The position numbers and the translations under genes are program-made. A DNA stretch of 64,000 nucleotides from Struthio camelus (taxonomy: Eukaryota > Chordata > Aves > Struthioniformes > Struthionidae), in assembly GCF_040807025.1 (NCBI RefSeq), contig NC_090951.1, positions 4,526,001 to 4,590,000 of the forward strand, read 5' to 3'. Shown one piece after another: positions 38,183 through 46,953 of the stretch. The notes under the pieces were generated by a model. The model was not told the DNA's origin. It searched no databases and worked only from the letters and a program-made list of their open reading frames with translations. Every line of letters starts with the position of its first letter. Position 1 is the first letter of the stretch.

Positions 38183-40975
38183 AAAAGAGGAAGATGCCGT
38201 CTTAACATGTCTGTTAATTGCCCTTCTGGGACCCTTCTGGTCCAGACATTCTTCCCACTAGCTCAGTACGTGCCGTAGAGCTTCTGAAGCAAGCAGCGTT
38301 CCCTTCTTTCTCACAGACTCATGTTATCAGTCTTAAAAGAACCAGCTTGGAAACACTTTGTTACCCCTTGAATGTCCTCTAGAAGACATACTGAAGGGAC
38401 TGGTCACTCTAGTATGTCAAGTGATAGAGCTTTTTAGGATCTTTCTTCTGAAGGAATGGAATGCTGGTACAGTCAGTTAGCTTGTGATCTCTCTCAATAA
38501 AAGCCAGGTGAAGTTAAACGCAAATACATAATTTTAATTACCAAGTCCAAAACAGACAGACTTGCAGAGCCTGTAAGAACATGTTAAAGAAACTAAAGGG
38601 GGCGGAAAGGAAGAACATCTCTGTGTTGTTTTAAGTTAGCTCTAAACGTTTCTGGCTGCAGGTCTCTGGATCTTGCCCAGTCCTACACCTTCAGACTGCA
38701 TTCCCACAAGAGAGTTCTGACCCCGAAAGGCTGTCTCAGTCCATATCCATTTTGGAAAAGGTCACACAGCTGACCTGAGTTCTTCTCAGAAGCCTCTCAG
38801 TCATTCAGCCTTTCCTTTCCCAAACTATTGCTTGCCATTTACTGCTTTAAAAGTCGTAATCATTCTTGGTGCTCCCAGTTTCCCAGACAGACAGCACATG
38901 ACTATTTCTGTCTAGCTAAGCCATCAATAGGTTGGTTAACTCACTTGGAGACTTCTCTATACACCTGAATGGGAAAAGTTCAAGTGCTAGAGCCAAGTTT
39001 TTTTCCACTGCATGGAAACCTCACTCTGTATATATAGTTTGGTAATCATACTTTTATATGATATGCCCAGAATTAATGCACACAGCTCACCACTCTCCAG
39101 ACATAAGGGCAGCCAACCATTCTAAGCTAATACCAAGTTTGGGAGCCTGACCTCCCACGTCTGCCTTTTAACAGTTGGTGGTATAGTGACAGGCAGTCTG
39201 CCAAAGAGTAGATCCACATTAACCGCCAAACGTGCTGTGACAGATAAGGTTTAGCCAGGGCAGCAGCATTTCTAATATATATAACAAGACATGCTTCCAC
39301 AATATGATGCACACAGAGACAGGTTTCTGTAGCAAAACTCAGTCTACTGATTTTCTTTCAGGATCATGTCCTGAAACTCATAAAGAGCCCTCAGTATATA
39401 CCTGGCAGGCTCAGAAAGAACCTACAAGGAACATAACCATCCCCTAAGGGCCTGCAATTGCTTACCCTTCAGCTAATAATAATAAAACATTTAACTCCTA
39501 TATGGGAATTTGCATTTTATATCCTCTCCAAACTGAAAACTCAAGGGCCACTTTATAACAATCACATTGCGTTTGTTGACACTGGGGGAAGGGCAGGGGG
39601 ATGGCATACATCTGGGCCTCTGTCTGCTTCTCTGCTTAGACCTCATCTACAAAGAAAGTTTTATCAGATGTAATTTCCCAAATTAATGCCCTTAGCATTA
39701 TATCTGAGTGGTTTCTCTTTAGTTTTGTTTACGCTCTTTTCTAAACAACGGAGGCTAAGCAGCCAAAAAGCTTTCTTTTGGAGTAACTGCACTCACACAA
39801 ATATACAGAGTTAAACCAACTAGAGAGGCTTCAATAATTGTAAGTTTTCTGGGTCGAAACTCTGAGTGCGCCTCATACTTTGTCTACGTTCTAGATTGTA
39901 TTTTAAATTCAGAGACCACGATGTGAAGTAACTTCCACTAAACAATATAATGGCCAGAGAACTGTAGCAGAAAAAAAAAAAAAGTGTGGGTTTTAAAAAC
40001 CGTAAAGATGTTATCGTCTTTTTTAGCTTGAGAAATGCTGATGTCATACAGGTGCCCAAGCAGACACCTAGAGGCAGAGGAGGTGGGAAGAAGAATAAAC
40101 ATGCTGAAGGACAAACCATACATTTGTGGCAATCGTCAGAAAGGTTTTCTTAGAGGATGAACAGATAATAACTAACAGCTTACAGCACCTTATTCTGAAT
40201 TTGCCTTCTGAGACAAAGTTATTGGATTAAACCAAAACCACAGTCTTCTCATCTTTTTAAGTGGCTGATCATCCCTCTCAATATTCTCTAATACCACCAT
40301 CTTGCATAACAAGATTACACAAGAATGTAAGAGTTGCTGAAGATCCCCATTTATTTAACTGGCTGTAGAGTCAGCAGCATAATCCTGACCGCAAATACTT
40401 ATGACAACTTGTACTGCTAAAATCCTTGCTGGCCTGTAGAAACCTTGCTGCCACTTCAGAAACCATGCATAAAATGATTACTTATGGCACCAAATGAACT
40501 GAGACTATATTAATATACTTCAGCCACTTAGCAAGTTAGCCATTCATTCAGTGAGCAAGAAACACAAGCTGATAGTTGCACATTTCTAAACCAAGGCAAG
40601 TTTTATACTAAACACAAACAGTTTTCTCAAGCTATTTATATTCTGTAGAACACCTTCAGCATTAACCAGTAATTCTACGTTTAACGGACAGTGACAGCTG
40701 CTGTCTCAGCAAGAAGACAAAACAATGCTGTCAAGTTAATTAATTTTTAATGCGATAAATTATTATTACATTCAGACTAACCTTTTAAACAGCGGATAGG
40801 ATCAGCACTCAGGAAAAGATTATATTGGAAGGGATGCATTTAGAAATTAGTTCCTTTTATCTTTAAATATTTGTTATTAGAGCTGTAAAAATTCTGACTT
40901 CCTTTGGATTCAAGGATCTAATTTCTTTTGGATTGTCAATGAAGTATCATTGCTCCTCCATGAGGCATAAGACAA

Positions 40976-40998
40976 GAATGAGACAAGTTGTCTCATTC
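40976..40998. repeat. Perfect inverted repeat, 11-nt arms with 1-nt centre
   Basis: GAATGAGACAA, then G, then TTGTCTCATTC. The arms are exactly complementary. The one-base centre makes a hairpin unlikely in RNA, so it resembles a palindromic protein-binding site more than a structured element. Confidence 0.9.
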
Positions 40999-41783
40999 AA
41001 CTTTGATAAGACAGACACAGGCACTGAACCAGTTTTGCTTTTCTAACTGTTGTAGGTAGATGCTCAGTCTGCAGCGCCTGTAACCTAGTGCTTACACTGC
41101 AACGAAAAAAACAGTATTCACCAATATGAAACAACATGAAATTAATTACTGCTGATATTAACAACTTATAAAATGTAGGTTGTCAGCCTGATTCTGTGTA
41201 AAGAGTTACTTAAGATGGACTTCCATGAATTCCCAGCTGAGATCAATGTATTTGTGCTGACAGAGATCATAGACAAAGAAAATAAACCTTACAAATGTAA
41301 AAAAAATCCCACTGACTTCACAGGATTAATGATTATTTGCTGGATCACACCTCCCATTCCATACAAAGGACAAGATTAAGTTTGAAAAGTAAGCCTAACT
41401 CTGTTTCTGTAACTAGCTTTAATTTTATGAGATGGATCAGTATGTAAAATTTCCAACATAAACACATCTCATTTAATGACTGAAGTTCTGGTGTAGAAAA
41501 GAATACTGTGTTGCAGTGATGTGAGTTTCTTTTTTAAGTTATGAGTCACAGTGAGCAGATGCCCATTTGCTGCTGCTTTTTTATTTTTAATCCCCAACGT
41601 AGCAAATCCATATTTCAGAAACGTTTGAGCGGCTAGATCGCCGCGTTTCTAGCTCTTTTAGGAACTCACACTAGTCCTCACTGTCCTAGAGCACCGTCCC
41701 TCCAAAGCAGGGCCTCCTACCCCCGTTTTAAACTGTGCCGGTTTTTGTAACTGGTTTTGGCAAGCAACACAAAAGGTACCGAC

Positions 41784-41843
41784 CTTCGAGGACTCACTGA
41801 TCTTGTGCGGGCGACAAATCCTAGTTTGCCGGGCTCCCTCCAT
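41784..41843 (-). CDS. KLHL36: KLHL36 first coding exon (20 codons)
   Basis: On the minus strand an ATG at 41843 (G at -3, G at +4) opens 20 codons from MEGARQTR to ISESSK, closely matching the human KLHL36 N terminus as I recall it (MMEGSRQTR to ISESSK). The exon ends AAG|GTCGGT; joined to GTGTACAGATGG at 37431 it gives SSKVYRW, as expected. The acceptor at 41866-41867 lies behind a good pyrimidine tract (TGCCTTTGTTCCAG), so the exon also carries 22 nt of 5' UTR. Human has one extra N-terminal Met; here the preceding codon reads GTC. The segment is N-terminal to the BTB domain and has no recognised domain. Confidence 0.93.
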
Positions 41844-41865
41844 GACAGGCCGAGCCGCAGTACGT
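41844..41865 (-). other. KLHL36: KLHL36 5' UTR part of exon 2
   Basis: 22 nt between the acceptor TTCCAG and the start codon. Its first base, A, would complete a TGA stop for an upstream reading frame in the proposed exon 1. Confidence 0.75.
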
Positions 41866-42576
41866 CTGGAACAAAGGCAGCGAGAGGACTTGTCAGCAGC
41901 ACACGCAAAGCGGTGAAAAGCCATATTGGGCTGGATAAGCAACGGAAACGCTTTAGAAGACCGGTACGCGCTGATCTCGTCTGAGAACGTCAGGGTTAAG
42001 GCCAAAATAAATAAATAAAACAACAACCACCACCTGTCTTTTTGAGCTCCCCGACGGAGCTTGTTTTCTCACTGTAACGCTCTGCTGCGCCAACAAGTTC
42101 GGCGCACGCTGCCCCACGCAGATCAGCGCGTACCCTGTGGATGCCACAACTCTACCCGCACGGGCTATTCGCTTACGGCCAGTCCTTGTCAGAGCTGTGA
42201 GGGGTAAAACCGTTTCCTCGCCAACGCCGGGCAATGTCACCGCCGGGACCCCGCAGGCGGCCGGGCCGGGCGCTCGGCCCTGTTCAACCGCCCGAGCGGG
42301 CCGGGCCGGGCCGGCACCGGCTTCCTCCGCCCTGGCCAGGCCGGCGCGGCCGCTGCCCTTCAGCCCTCGGCCCCTCTTCCCGGTTTTAGCCCCTCCACTG
42401 CGCTTATCGCGGGAGGGAGCCGCGGCGCCTCAGGGCAGCGAGAGGGGGAAACGCGGCCCCCCAGCCCGCCCCCGCGGCCGTTACCGCCAGCGCGGCCGTT
42501 ACCGCGGGCGGGGCGGCAGCAGCAGCCCGGCAGCTCGGCGCCACCCGCCCGCCGGGACCCAGGGGAGGGCAGTTAC

Positions 42577-42704
42577 CACAGCGCGGCGTCCCTAGGGGCA
42601 GCGGGCGGCGGGCAGCCCCGCCGCAGGGCGGCCGCGGCACGGCTCCCCTCCGCCTCCTCCTCCTCCTCCTCCACCACCACCACCACGACTGCCGCCGCCG
42701 CCAT
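42577..42704 (-). CDS. Candidate upstream ORF in KLHL36 5' leader exon
   Basis: On the minus strand an ATG at 42704 in a strong context (GCCATGG) opens a frame that begins MAAAA, then six Val, then six Glu, encoded by GTG and GAG triplet runs. A donor TGTG|GTAACT at 42577-42576 is the likely end of noncoding exon 1. Splicing to 41865 joins TG to A, giving a TGA stop after 42 codons and only 21 nt before the KLHL36 start codon. The frame extends upstream to another ATG at 42818 if transcription starts there. The transcription start and the donor are predictions, so this is a candidate only. Confidence 0.4.
42652..42702 (-). repeat. Triplet-repeat run (CCT)n(CCA)n(GCC)n
   Basis: Consecutive triplet tracts in the KLHL36 promoter or leader read GGC, GTG and GAG on the minus strand. 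They encode the Ala, Val and Glu runs of the candidate upstream ORF. Confidence 0.9.
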
Positions 42705-43260
42705 GGCTCGCCCAGGAAATGCCGGGCGGATTGAAAGAGGGAGGCGCCAATGGGGAGCGGGCGCCGGCGGCGCGGGGAGGGAAGAGGCGGCGGGAGGGCG
42801 GCGGGCTGTCACCGTCACCCCGCCCCGCCCGGCGCCGTGAGGCCGATGGCGGCCGCGGCCTGCCCGGCCGGGCCGGGGCGGCGGGGGATGAAACCGCCAG
42901 CGCCGCGCTGCCCCCAGCGGCTGCAGGGACGAGCCCCGGGGAACCGCTTGGTCTCAGCCCTTGGCTGACCGCCGAAACGCCTTGGGCAGCCCGCGCTGCT
43001 CGCCTCGGTTCAGGCCCTGGAGGCCTAAAGGTTTCATTTTAAAGGGCCTCCCGTCGTCGGGCGCGGCGCCTCCGGCTTCGAGGGCGCGGTGAGAGCAAAG
43101 CTGTTGGGAGCGCAGGCTCCAGCGGGACGCCCCGTGCCGGGCCCTGGTTCCTCGCCGAAACGCGAGGCGAGTAGAGAAACCCCTTCCGCGCTCCAGGGCT
43201 TCTGGATATCTCCCAGAGCTCCCACGCTGCGCCGGCTCTGAACTGGGACAGCCGCGGTTG

Positions 43261-43503
43261 GACGCGCGTCCAGCGCGGCGGCCGGGCGGTTGTCCCCGCT
43301 GGAAGGCGACGCGCGTCCCACGCGGCGGCCGGGCGGTTGTCCCCGCTGGAAGGCGACGCGCGTCCCACGCGGCGGCCGGGCGGTTGTCCCCGCTGGAAGG
43401 CGACGCGCGTCCCGCGCGGCGGCCGGGCGGTTGTCCCCGCTGGAAGGTGACGCGCGTCCCGCGCGGCGGCCGGGCGGTTGTCCCCGCTGGAAGGCGACGC
43501 GCG
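43261..43503. repeat. 47-bp minisatellite, 5.2 copies
   Basis: Units start at 43261, 43308, 43355, 43402 and 43449, with an 8-bp partial copy from 43496. Units are near-identical: unit 1 has GTCCAGCG, units 2-3 GTCCCACG and units 4-5 GTCCCGCG, and unit 4 ends in T instead of C. Each unit begins with the perfect palindrome GACGCGCGTC and is rich in CpG. Because 47 is not divisible by three, the array is open in several frames on both strands; these frames are not genes. It lies just upstream of the KLHL36 island in the head-to-head interval with COTL1. Confidence 0.97.
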
Positions 43504-45631
43504 CAGCCTGGGGCAGTAGAGCGTCGCTAGGGCTGCCGTGGATGTGCGCACCTGCAGTACCCCGGCCACCCCCGCCCCCACCGCCGACGGTGACTCCTCC
43601 ACAGCTGGGACAGTAGCATCCAGCCTGCTGGGTCTGTTCTTCAGCCCCGCAGCAAACCACATGGTGATGGGTTTCTGCTAATCCAAGCTGAAGACGAGAC
43701 GCGTTTTTGGCTTGCTTTTGGCCTTGCCTGTAGCAGGTGTGACCATGAGGACACAGGATAGTGGCCCCTCATTTGCTGGACTCCCTGAGCCAAAGAAACG
43801 ACCTTGATCACAACCCTAATGTTAACTGCGGTCTACAAATTCATAGCAGCTCCTTCCTGAAAGAGCGTATTATTCCAGAGAGTGCTTGTGCACAAAGAGG
43901 ACAGAGATAGACAAGCAGGGCTGGAGACATCTGCATAAAAAGATCATCTGCATAAAAAGATCAGAAAGGAAGCAAAAACATGATGGAAAAGAGCCATAGG
44001 GGCAAAGTGTTAGCAGTATATTTTAGGAGAACAGCTAAGCCTCCTGGGGGGCTGTAGCTGTGGGTCCTGTTTGCTCATCTACCCTCCACCCATCCTGAGG
44101 CCCTTGCTCAACTTCATTAATAAAGTTTGGACAACTGAACATTGGTCCCGTTATCCAAGACCCCATACTTAACTGAGACAACATTTATCTTTTTTGTGGG
44201 CCTGTATATTCTTCTCTTTGAGTCCTTTCTCTGCTTGCTGTGCTTCCTCTCCAAGGGGCCCTGTGAAAAGCACAGATGCTCCTGCCAGGCCAGCTGACAT
44301 CTGTGCAGGAAGGATGCACGTGCAGAAGATGGAGGGCTCAGAGAGCTCCCATATGGAAAGTAAATCTGGGCTCACTGAAGCCAGAAGAGTAGTTATTTTC
44401 CCCTCTCCAGTTTTAGCCTGGTGAAGCTAAGCACAGTATGTATTCCTTCAGGCACTGAAAGAAAAAAAAACATGAAAATGTGTCAAAGAAAAGGAAGAGA
44501 AGCAAAGAGAAGAGGTTTAGTCCCATGAGGAAGGCGTGTATATCTGAGGCTTGAATCTGGCACTTCTACACAGGAACGACAAAAAGCTCCTAATGAGTAT
44601 AGGCTCCTCACTCTCCACCATGCCAGCTACTGGGTCACAGAGACCTACACAAGGTTGAGCTTTTCTCCTTTCAGGGGAAATGACATTTTCAATCAGCCAC
44701 CTCTCGCCTAGGAAACATCAGGAGCTCAGGAGAAGCTTGAAGAACAAGGACAACACCAGCAGTTGTTACAGGTATAAATAGCATTAAGCTAGTGCCAAAG
44801 CCTGATAAATGCAGACTACAAACAAATTATTTTTTATGAGCAAATAATGGTCGCCATAAAGGCTTTTTAAAAAGAAAAAGTGTTGCTAAAGACGATTCCA
44901 AAAGAAAATCGATAGACATTCAGACTTATTAACGGGTGATTATATTATCATCTAGAGTCTGCAGTCCACAAAGATAGTGTGATTCACCCAGATGCTGTGT
45001 CCTACTCTAGTATTGACTTTAAAGACACTTCTCTCTTCCCCGTGACCTCATCTCCATCACAGGGAGGCACCGCAGCAATAAGGCTGTGTTTCGGGCCCGA
45101 TGCTACAGTGAACTCCATGTCACTTGGGACTCTGTCTGGAAGAAGCTACTTGCAGGATTAGCAGTTCATTTTATATGGCAGTAAATGACACATCTCACGA
45201 GTAGCTGGTAATCTTGCTCCCTGAGGTCTCTGCGCACACTGAATAACTATATTGTAATGAAGTTTCTTGCTGTTCAGACTTCATATTTGCAAGCTATACA
45301 AACAATGTATCAGTGTGAAATTAATTAACAGCACACGGCACACTTCAAAGGAAGCGAAGTGTGATACTTTTTATCATGGAATGGGGTTTTTAGTAAACTT
45401 TCCAAAAAAAAAAAAAGTAATCAGCCTCCCAGATTTACGGTAGAAACTCAATAATACGTACAAAGACCCGTTTTAAACCTCTGCTCTGTGGTCACAACAA
45501 CATCTGGTGGCGTGTGTTTGAAGTTGGGTTCTGGAAAGCAAAGGATCAAGGATCAGCAGGCGTAGGGGTGGAGTGCAATCTTACAGATAACCTTCATTCT
45601 TTTGCCTAAAAATCAGTAACTCTCATTGGAA
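43504..45631. other. Spacer between the KLHL36 island and COTL1 promoter
   Basis: About 2.1 kb with no recognised gene. It contains a perfect 17-bp tandem duplication at 43929-43962 (ATCTGCATAAAAAGATC, twice) and short open frames of no recognisable product. It probably holds upstream regulatory sequence for both divergent genes, but I can name no specific site. Confidence 0.6.
43929..43962. repeat. Perfect 17-bp tandem duplication
   Basis: ATCTGCATAAAAAGATC is repeated twice without a mismatch. Confidence 0.95.
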
Positions 45632-45771
45632 TCCTCCTCCTTTTCTTTTCATTTTTTCCTTTTTTCTTTTTTCTCTTTTTTCCTTTTTTCTTTTTTCCTT
45701 TTTTTTCCCTTTTTTGTTTCCTTTTTTTTTCTTTTTTTTTTTTCCTTTTTTTTTTTCCTTTTTTTTCCCTT
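45632..45771. repeat. 140-bp homopyrimidine tract
   Basis: The plus strand is all C and T except for an A at 45651 and a G at 45716, giving uninterrupted pyrimidine runs of 64 and 55 nt. The pattern is CTTTT to CCTTTTTT, imperfectly repeated. It ends exactly where the GC-rich COTL1 promoter begins. On the minus strand it reads as a lysine-rich open frame, which is an artefact of the AAG/AAA repeats. Confidence 0.97.
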
Positions 45772-46303
45772 GCCGGTGCTGGAAGTCGAGCCCGGTAGGG
45801 GGAGATCGCTGCATCCGAAACGGCCGACAGGACGCCGAGGCGCCCGCGTGCAGCCGCGCACCGGCGGCGCCGGGGACCTGCCGCTGCCCCGAGTCCCCCC
45901 GCGGCTGCGCTGGCCCCGCTCCGTCCTTTGTGGGCTATTTTCTCAGCGGTTTTGCCCGGCTGGCCCGGCGCCAGCAGCGGGGCTGCCCGCCTGCCCCCCC
46001 CCCCCACCCGCTTCGTGCCGCCTCCCTCCTCCCCCAGCTGGCGGCGGCGGCGGCCGCCCCCGGCCGAGCCCCGGCGGGGCCGGGCGGGGGCGGGGCCGGG
46101 CGGCTGCGCGCTATTGGCGGCGGGGGCGGGGGCGGGGCGGGGCGGCGGCACGCCATTGGCGGGCGGGGCGGCGGGGGGGCGGGGCGGGGCGCAGCGGCGC
46201 GGGGCTCGGCGCTGCGCGGCGGCGCGCGGTGCTGCAGCAGCAGCAGCAGCGGCGGCCCCCAGCTCCGCGCCGCTCCGCGCCCCCCGCGCGGCCCGCCGCG
46301 CCC
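45772..46303 (+). promoter_or_regulatory. COTL1: CpG island promoter and 5' UTR of COTL1
   Basis: Very GC-rich sequence leads up to the COTL1 start codon. Two inverted CCAAT boxes (ATTGG at 46113-46117 and 46155-46159) each sit among GGGGCGGGG Sp1-type boxes, so the module looks duplicated about 42 bp apart. A (CAG)5 run at 46235-46249 and C-rich sequence follow, probably within the 5' UTR. There is no TATA box. The island continues through exon 1 to about 46480. Confidence 0.85.
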
Positions 46304-46380
46304 ATGGCCACCAAGATCGACAAGGAGGCCTGCCGGGAGGCGTACAACCTCGTCCGGGACGACGCCACCGCCGTTAACTG
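46304..46380 (+). CDS. COTL1: COTL1 exon 1 (coactosin-like protein, N terminus)
   Basis: COTL1 is a small ADF-homology protein that binds F-actin and 5-lipoxygenase in the cytoplasm. This exon encodes residues 1-25 and two bases of Trp26 (MATKIDKEAC to DDATAVN, then TG|G). The donor is TG|GTAGGT. The start follows from the exact match to the known COTL1 N terminus (MATKIDKEACR). The ATG has C at -3 and G at +4. Compared with the human protein as I recall it, residues 12, 21, 22 and 25 differ, including Asn25 where human has Ile. Exons 1 to 3 join to 106 codons without a frameshift. Confidence 0.96.
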
Positions 46381-46870
46381 GTAGGTGGCCCCCGGCCGGG
46401 CGCGGAGCAGCGGCGCCTCGGCACGGCGGCCGCGGACCGGGGGCTGCGGAGCGGCGGCTCGGCCCGCCGGGACGAGCGCTAGCGCTTTGTTGCCTCCTCC
46501 CTCCCCTCCCTGCCCTTCCCTTGCCAAGGGATGACTTTTAAATGCATCAACCCCCTTCTCCTCTTTTACCTTCCTAAAGGGTGACTTAAATACATCAATC
46601 CCTTTCTCCTCCTTTTCCTTCCCAAGGGGTGTCTTTTACATGCATCAATCCCTTTCTCCTCTTTTCCTTCCCAAACGATGACTTTTGAATACTCCAGTCC
46701 CCTTCTCTTTTCCCTTCCTAAAGGGTGACTGAAATACATTAATCCTCTTCTCCTCTTTTCCCTTCCCCAAAGGTGGCTTTCAAATACATCAAGCCTCTTC
46801 TCCTCTTTCCCCCCTCCTAAAGGGTGAATTTTAAATATATTCCCCTTCTCCTCTTCTCCTCCTCCTAAAG
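46381..46870 (+). other. COTL1: COTL1 intron 1 (490 bp)
   Basis: A short intron between TG|GTAGGT and CCTCCTAAAG|GGTGAC. Its first 100 bp continue the CpG island; the remainder is the tandem array described separately. Confidence 0.95.
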
Positions 46871-46893
46871 GGTGACCTTTAAGTACGATGGCT
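46511..46893 (+). repeat. Tandem array of the exon 2 splice-acceptor/exon-edge, about 8 units of 49 bp
   Basis: Each unit has a TTCTCCTCTTTTCCTTCC-like pyrimidine tract, then (TA)AAG, then a GGTGACTTTTAAATACATCAA-like segment. Positions equivalent to the first base of exon 2 are 46529, 46580, 46627, 46677, 46724, 46773, 46823 and 46871, so the spacing is 47-51 bp. The last is the real exon 2, which starts GGTGACCTTTAAGTAC. The array therefore ends inside coding sequence, and every intronic unit is a degenerate copy of the intron-exon boundary. Copies are diverged, so the array is not recent. Confidence 0.9.
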
Positions 46894-46953
46894 CCACAAT
46901 CGTCCCCGGAGACCAAGGCGTAGACTACGAAACCTTTACGAGGAAGTGCACAG
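46871..46953 (+). CDS. COTL1: COTL1 exon 2
   Basis: This 83-nt exon completes Trp26 and encodes residues 27-53 (VTFKYDGSTIVPG to RKCT), ending with one base of Asp54 before GTGAGC. The fold is the central sheet of the ADF-homology domain. The segment after VPG (DQGVDYETFTRK) differs from the human sequence as I recall it (EQGAEYQHFIQQ) at most positions, much more than the neighbouring exons do, but the frame and splice phases are intact. The first ~20 nt of the exon belong to the repeat unit that fills intron 1. Confidence 0.95.

Larger units (their letters stand above)
37432..41783 (-). other. KLHL36: KLHL36 intron between coding exons 1 and 2
   Basis: 4.35 kb of intron. It contains a (TA)nTn microsatellite at 38157-38182, a short CCCTTCTGG duplication near 38220 and a perfect 11-nt-arm inverted repeat at 40976-40998. 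No other gene or RNA was recognised. Confidence 0.85.
42110..43110 (-). promoter_or_regulatory. KLHL36: CpG island and promoter of KLHL36
   Basis: GC- and CpG-dense sequence covers the probable noncoding first exon of KLHL36 and its upstream region. A CCAAT box lies on the plus strand at 42746-42750 (GCCAATGG), and GC boxes are frequent. No TATA box is visible. The many overlapping open frames are composition effects. Transcription should run leftward from about 42.7-42.8 kb. Confidence 0.8.

Noticed and set aside
43034-43662. Two 207-208 codon minus-strand frames with an apparent repeated peptide
   Set aside because: The repeat is the 47-bp minisatellite read in shifting frames; no gene signals support it.
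45606-46151. Lysine-rich minus-strand frame upstream of COTL1
   Set aside because: The lysines come from the homopurine complement of the pyrimidine tract and the rest from the CpG island.
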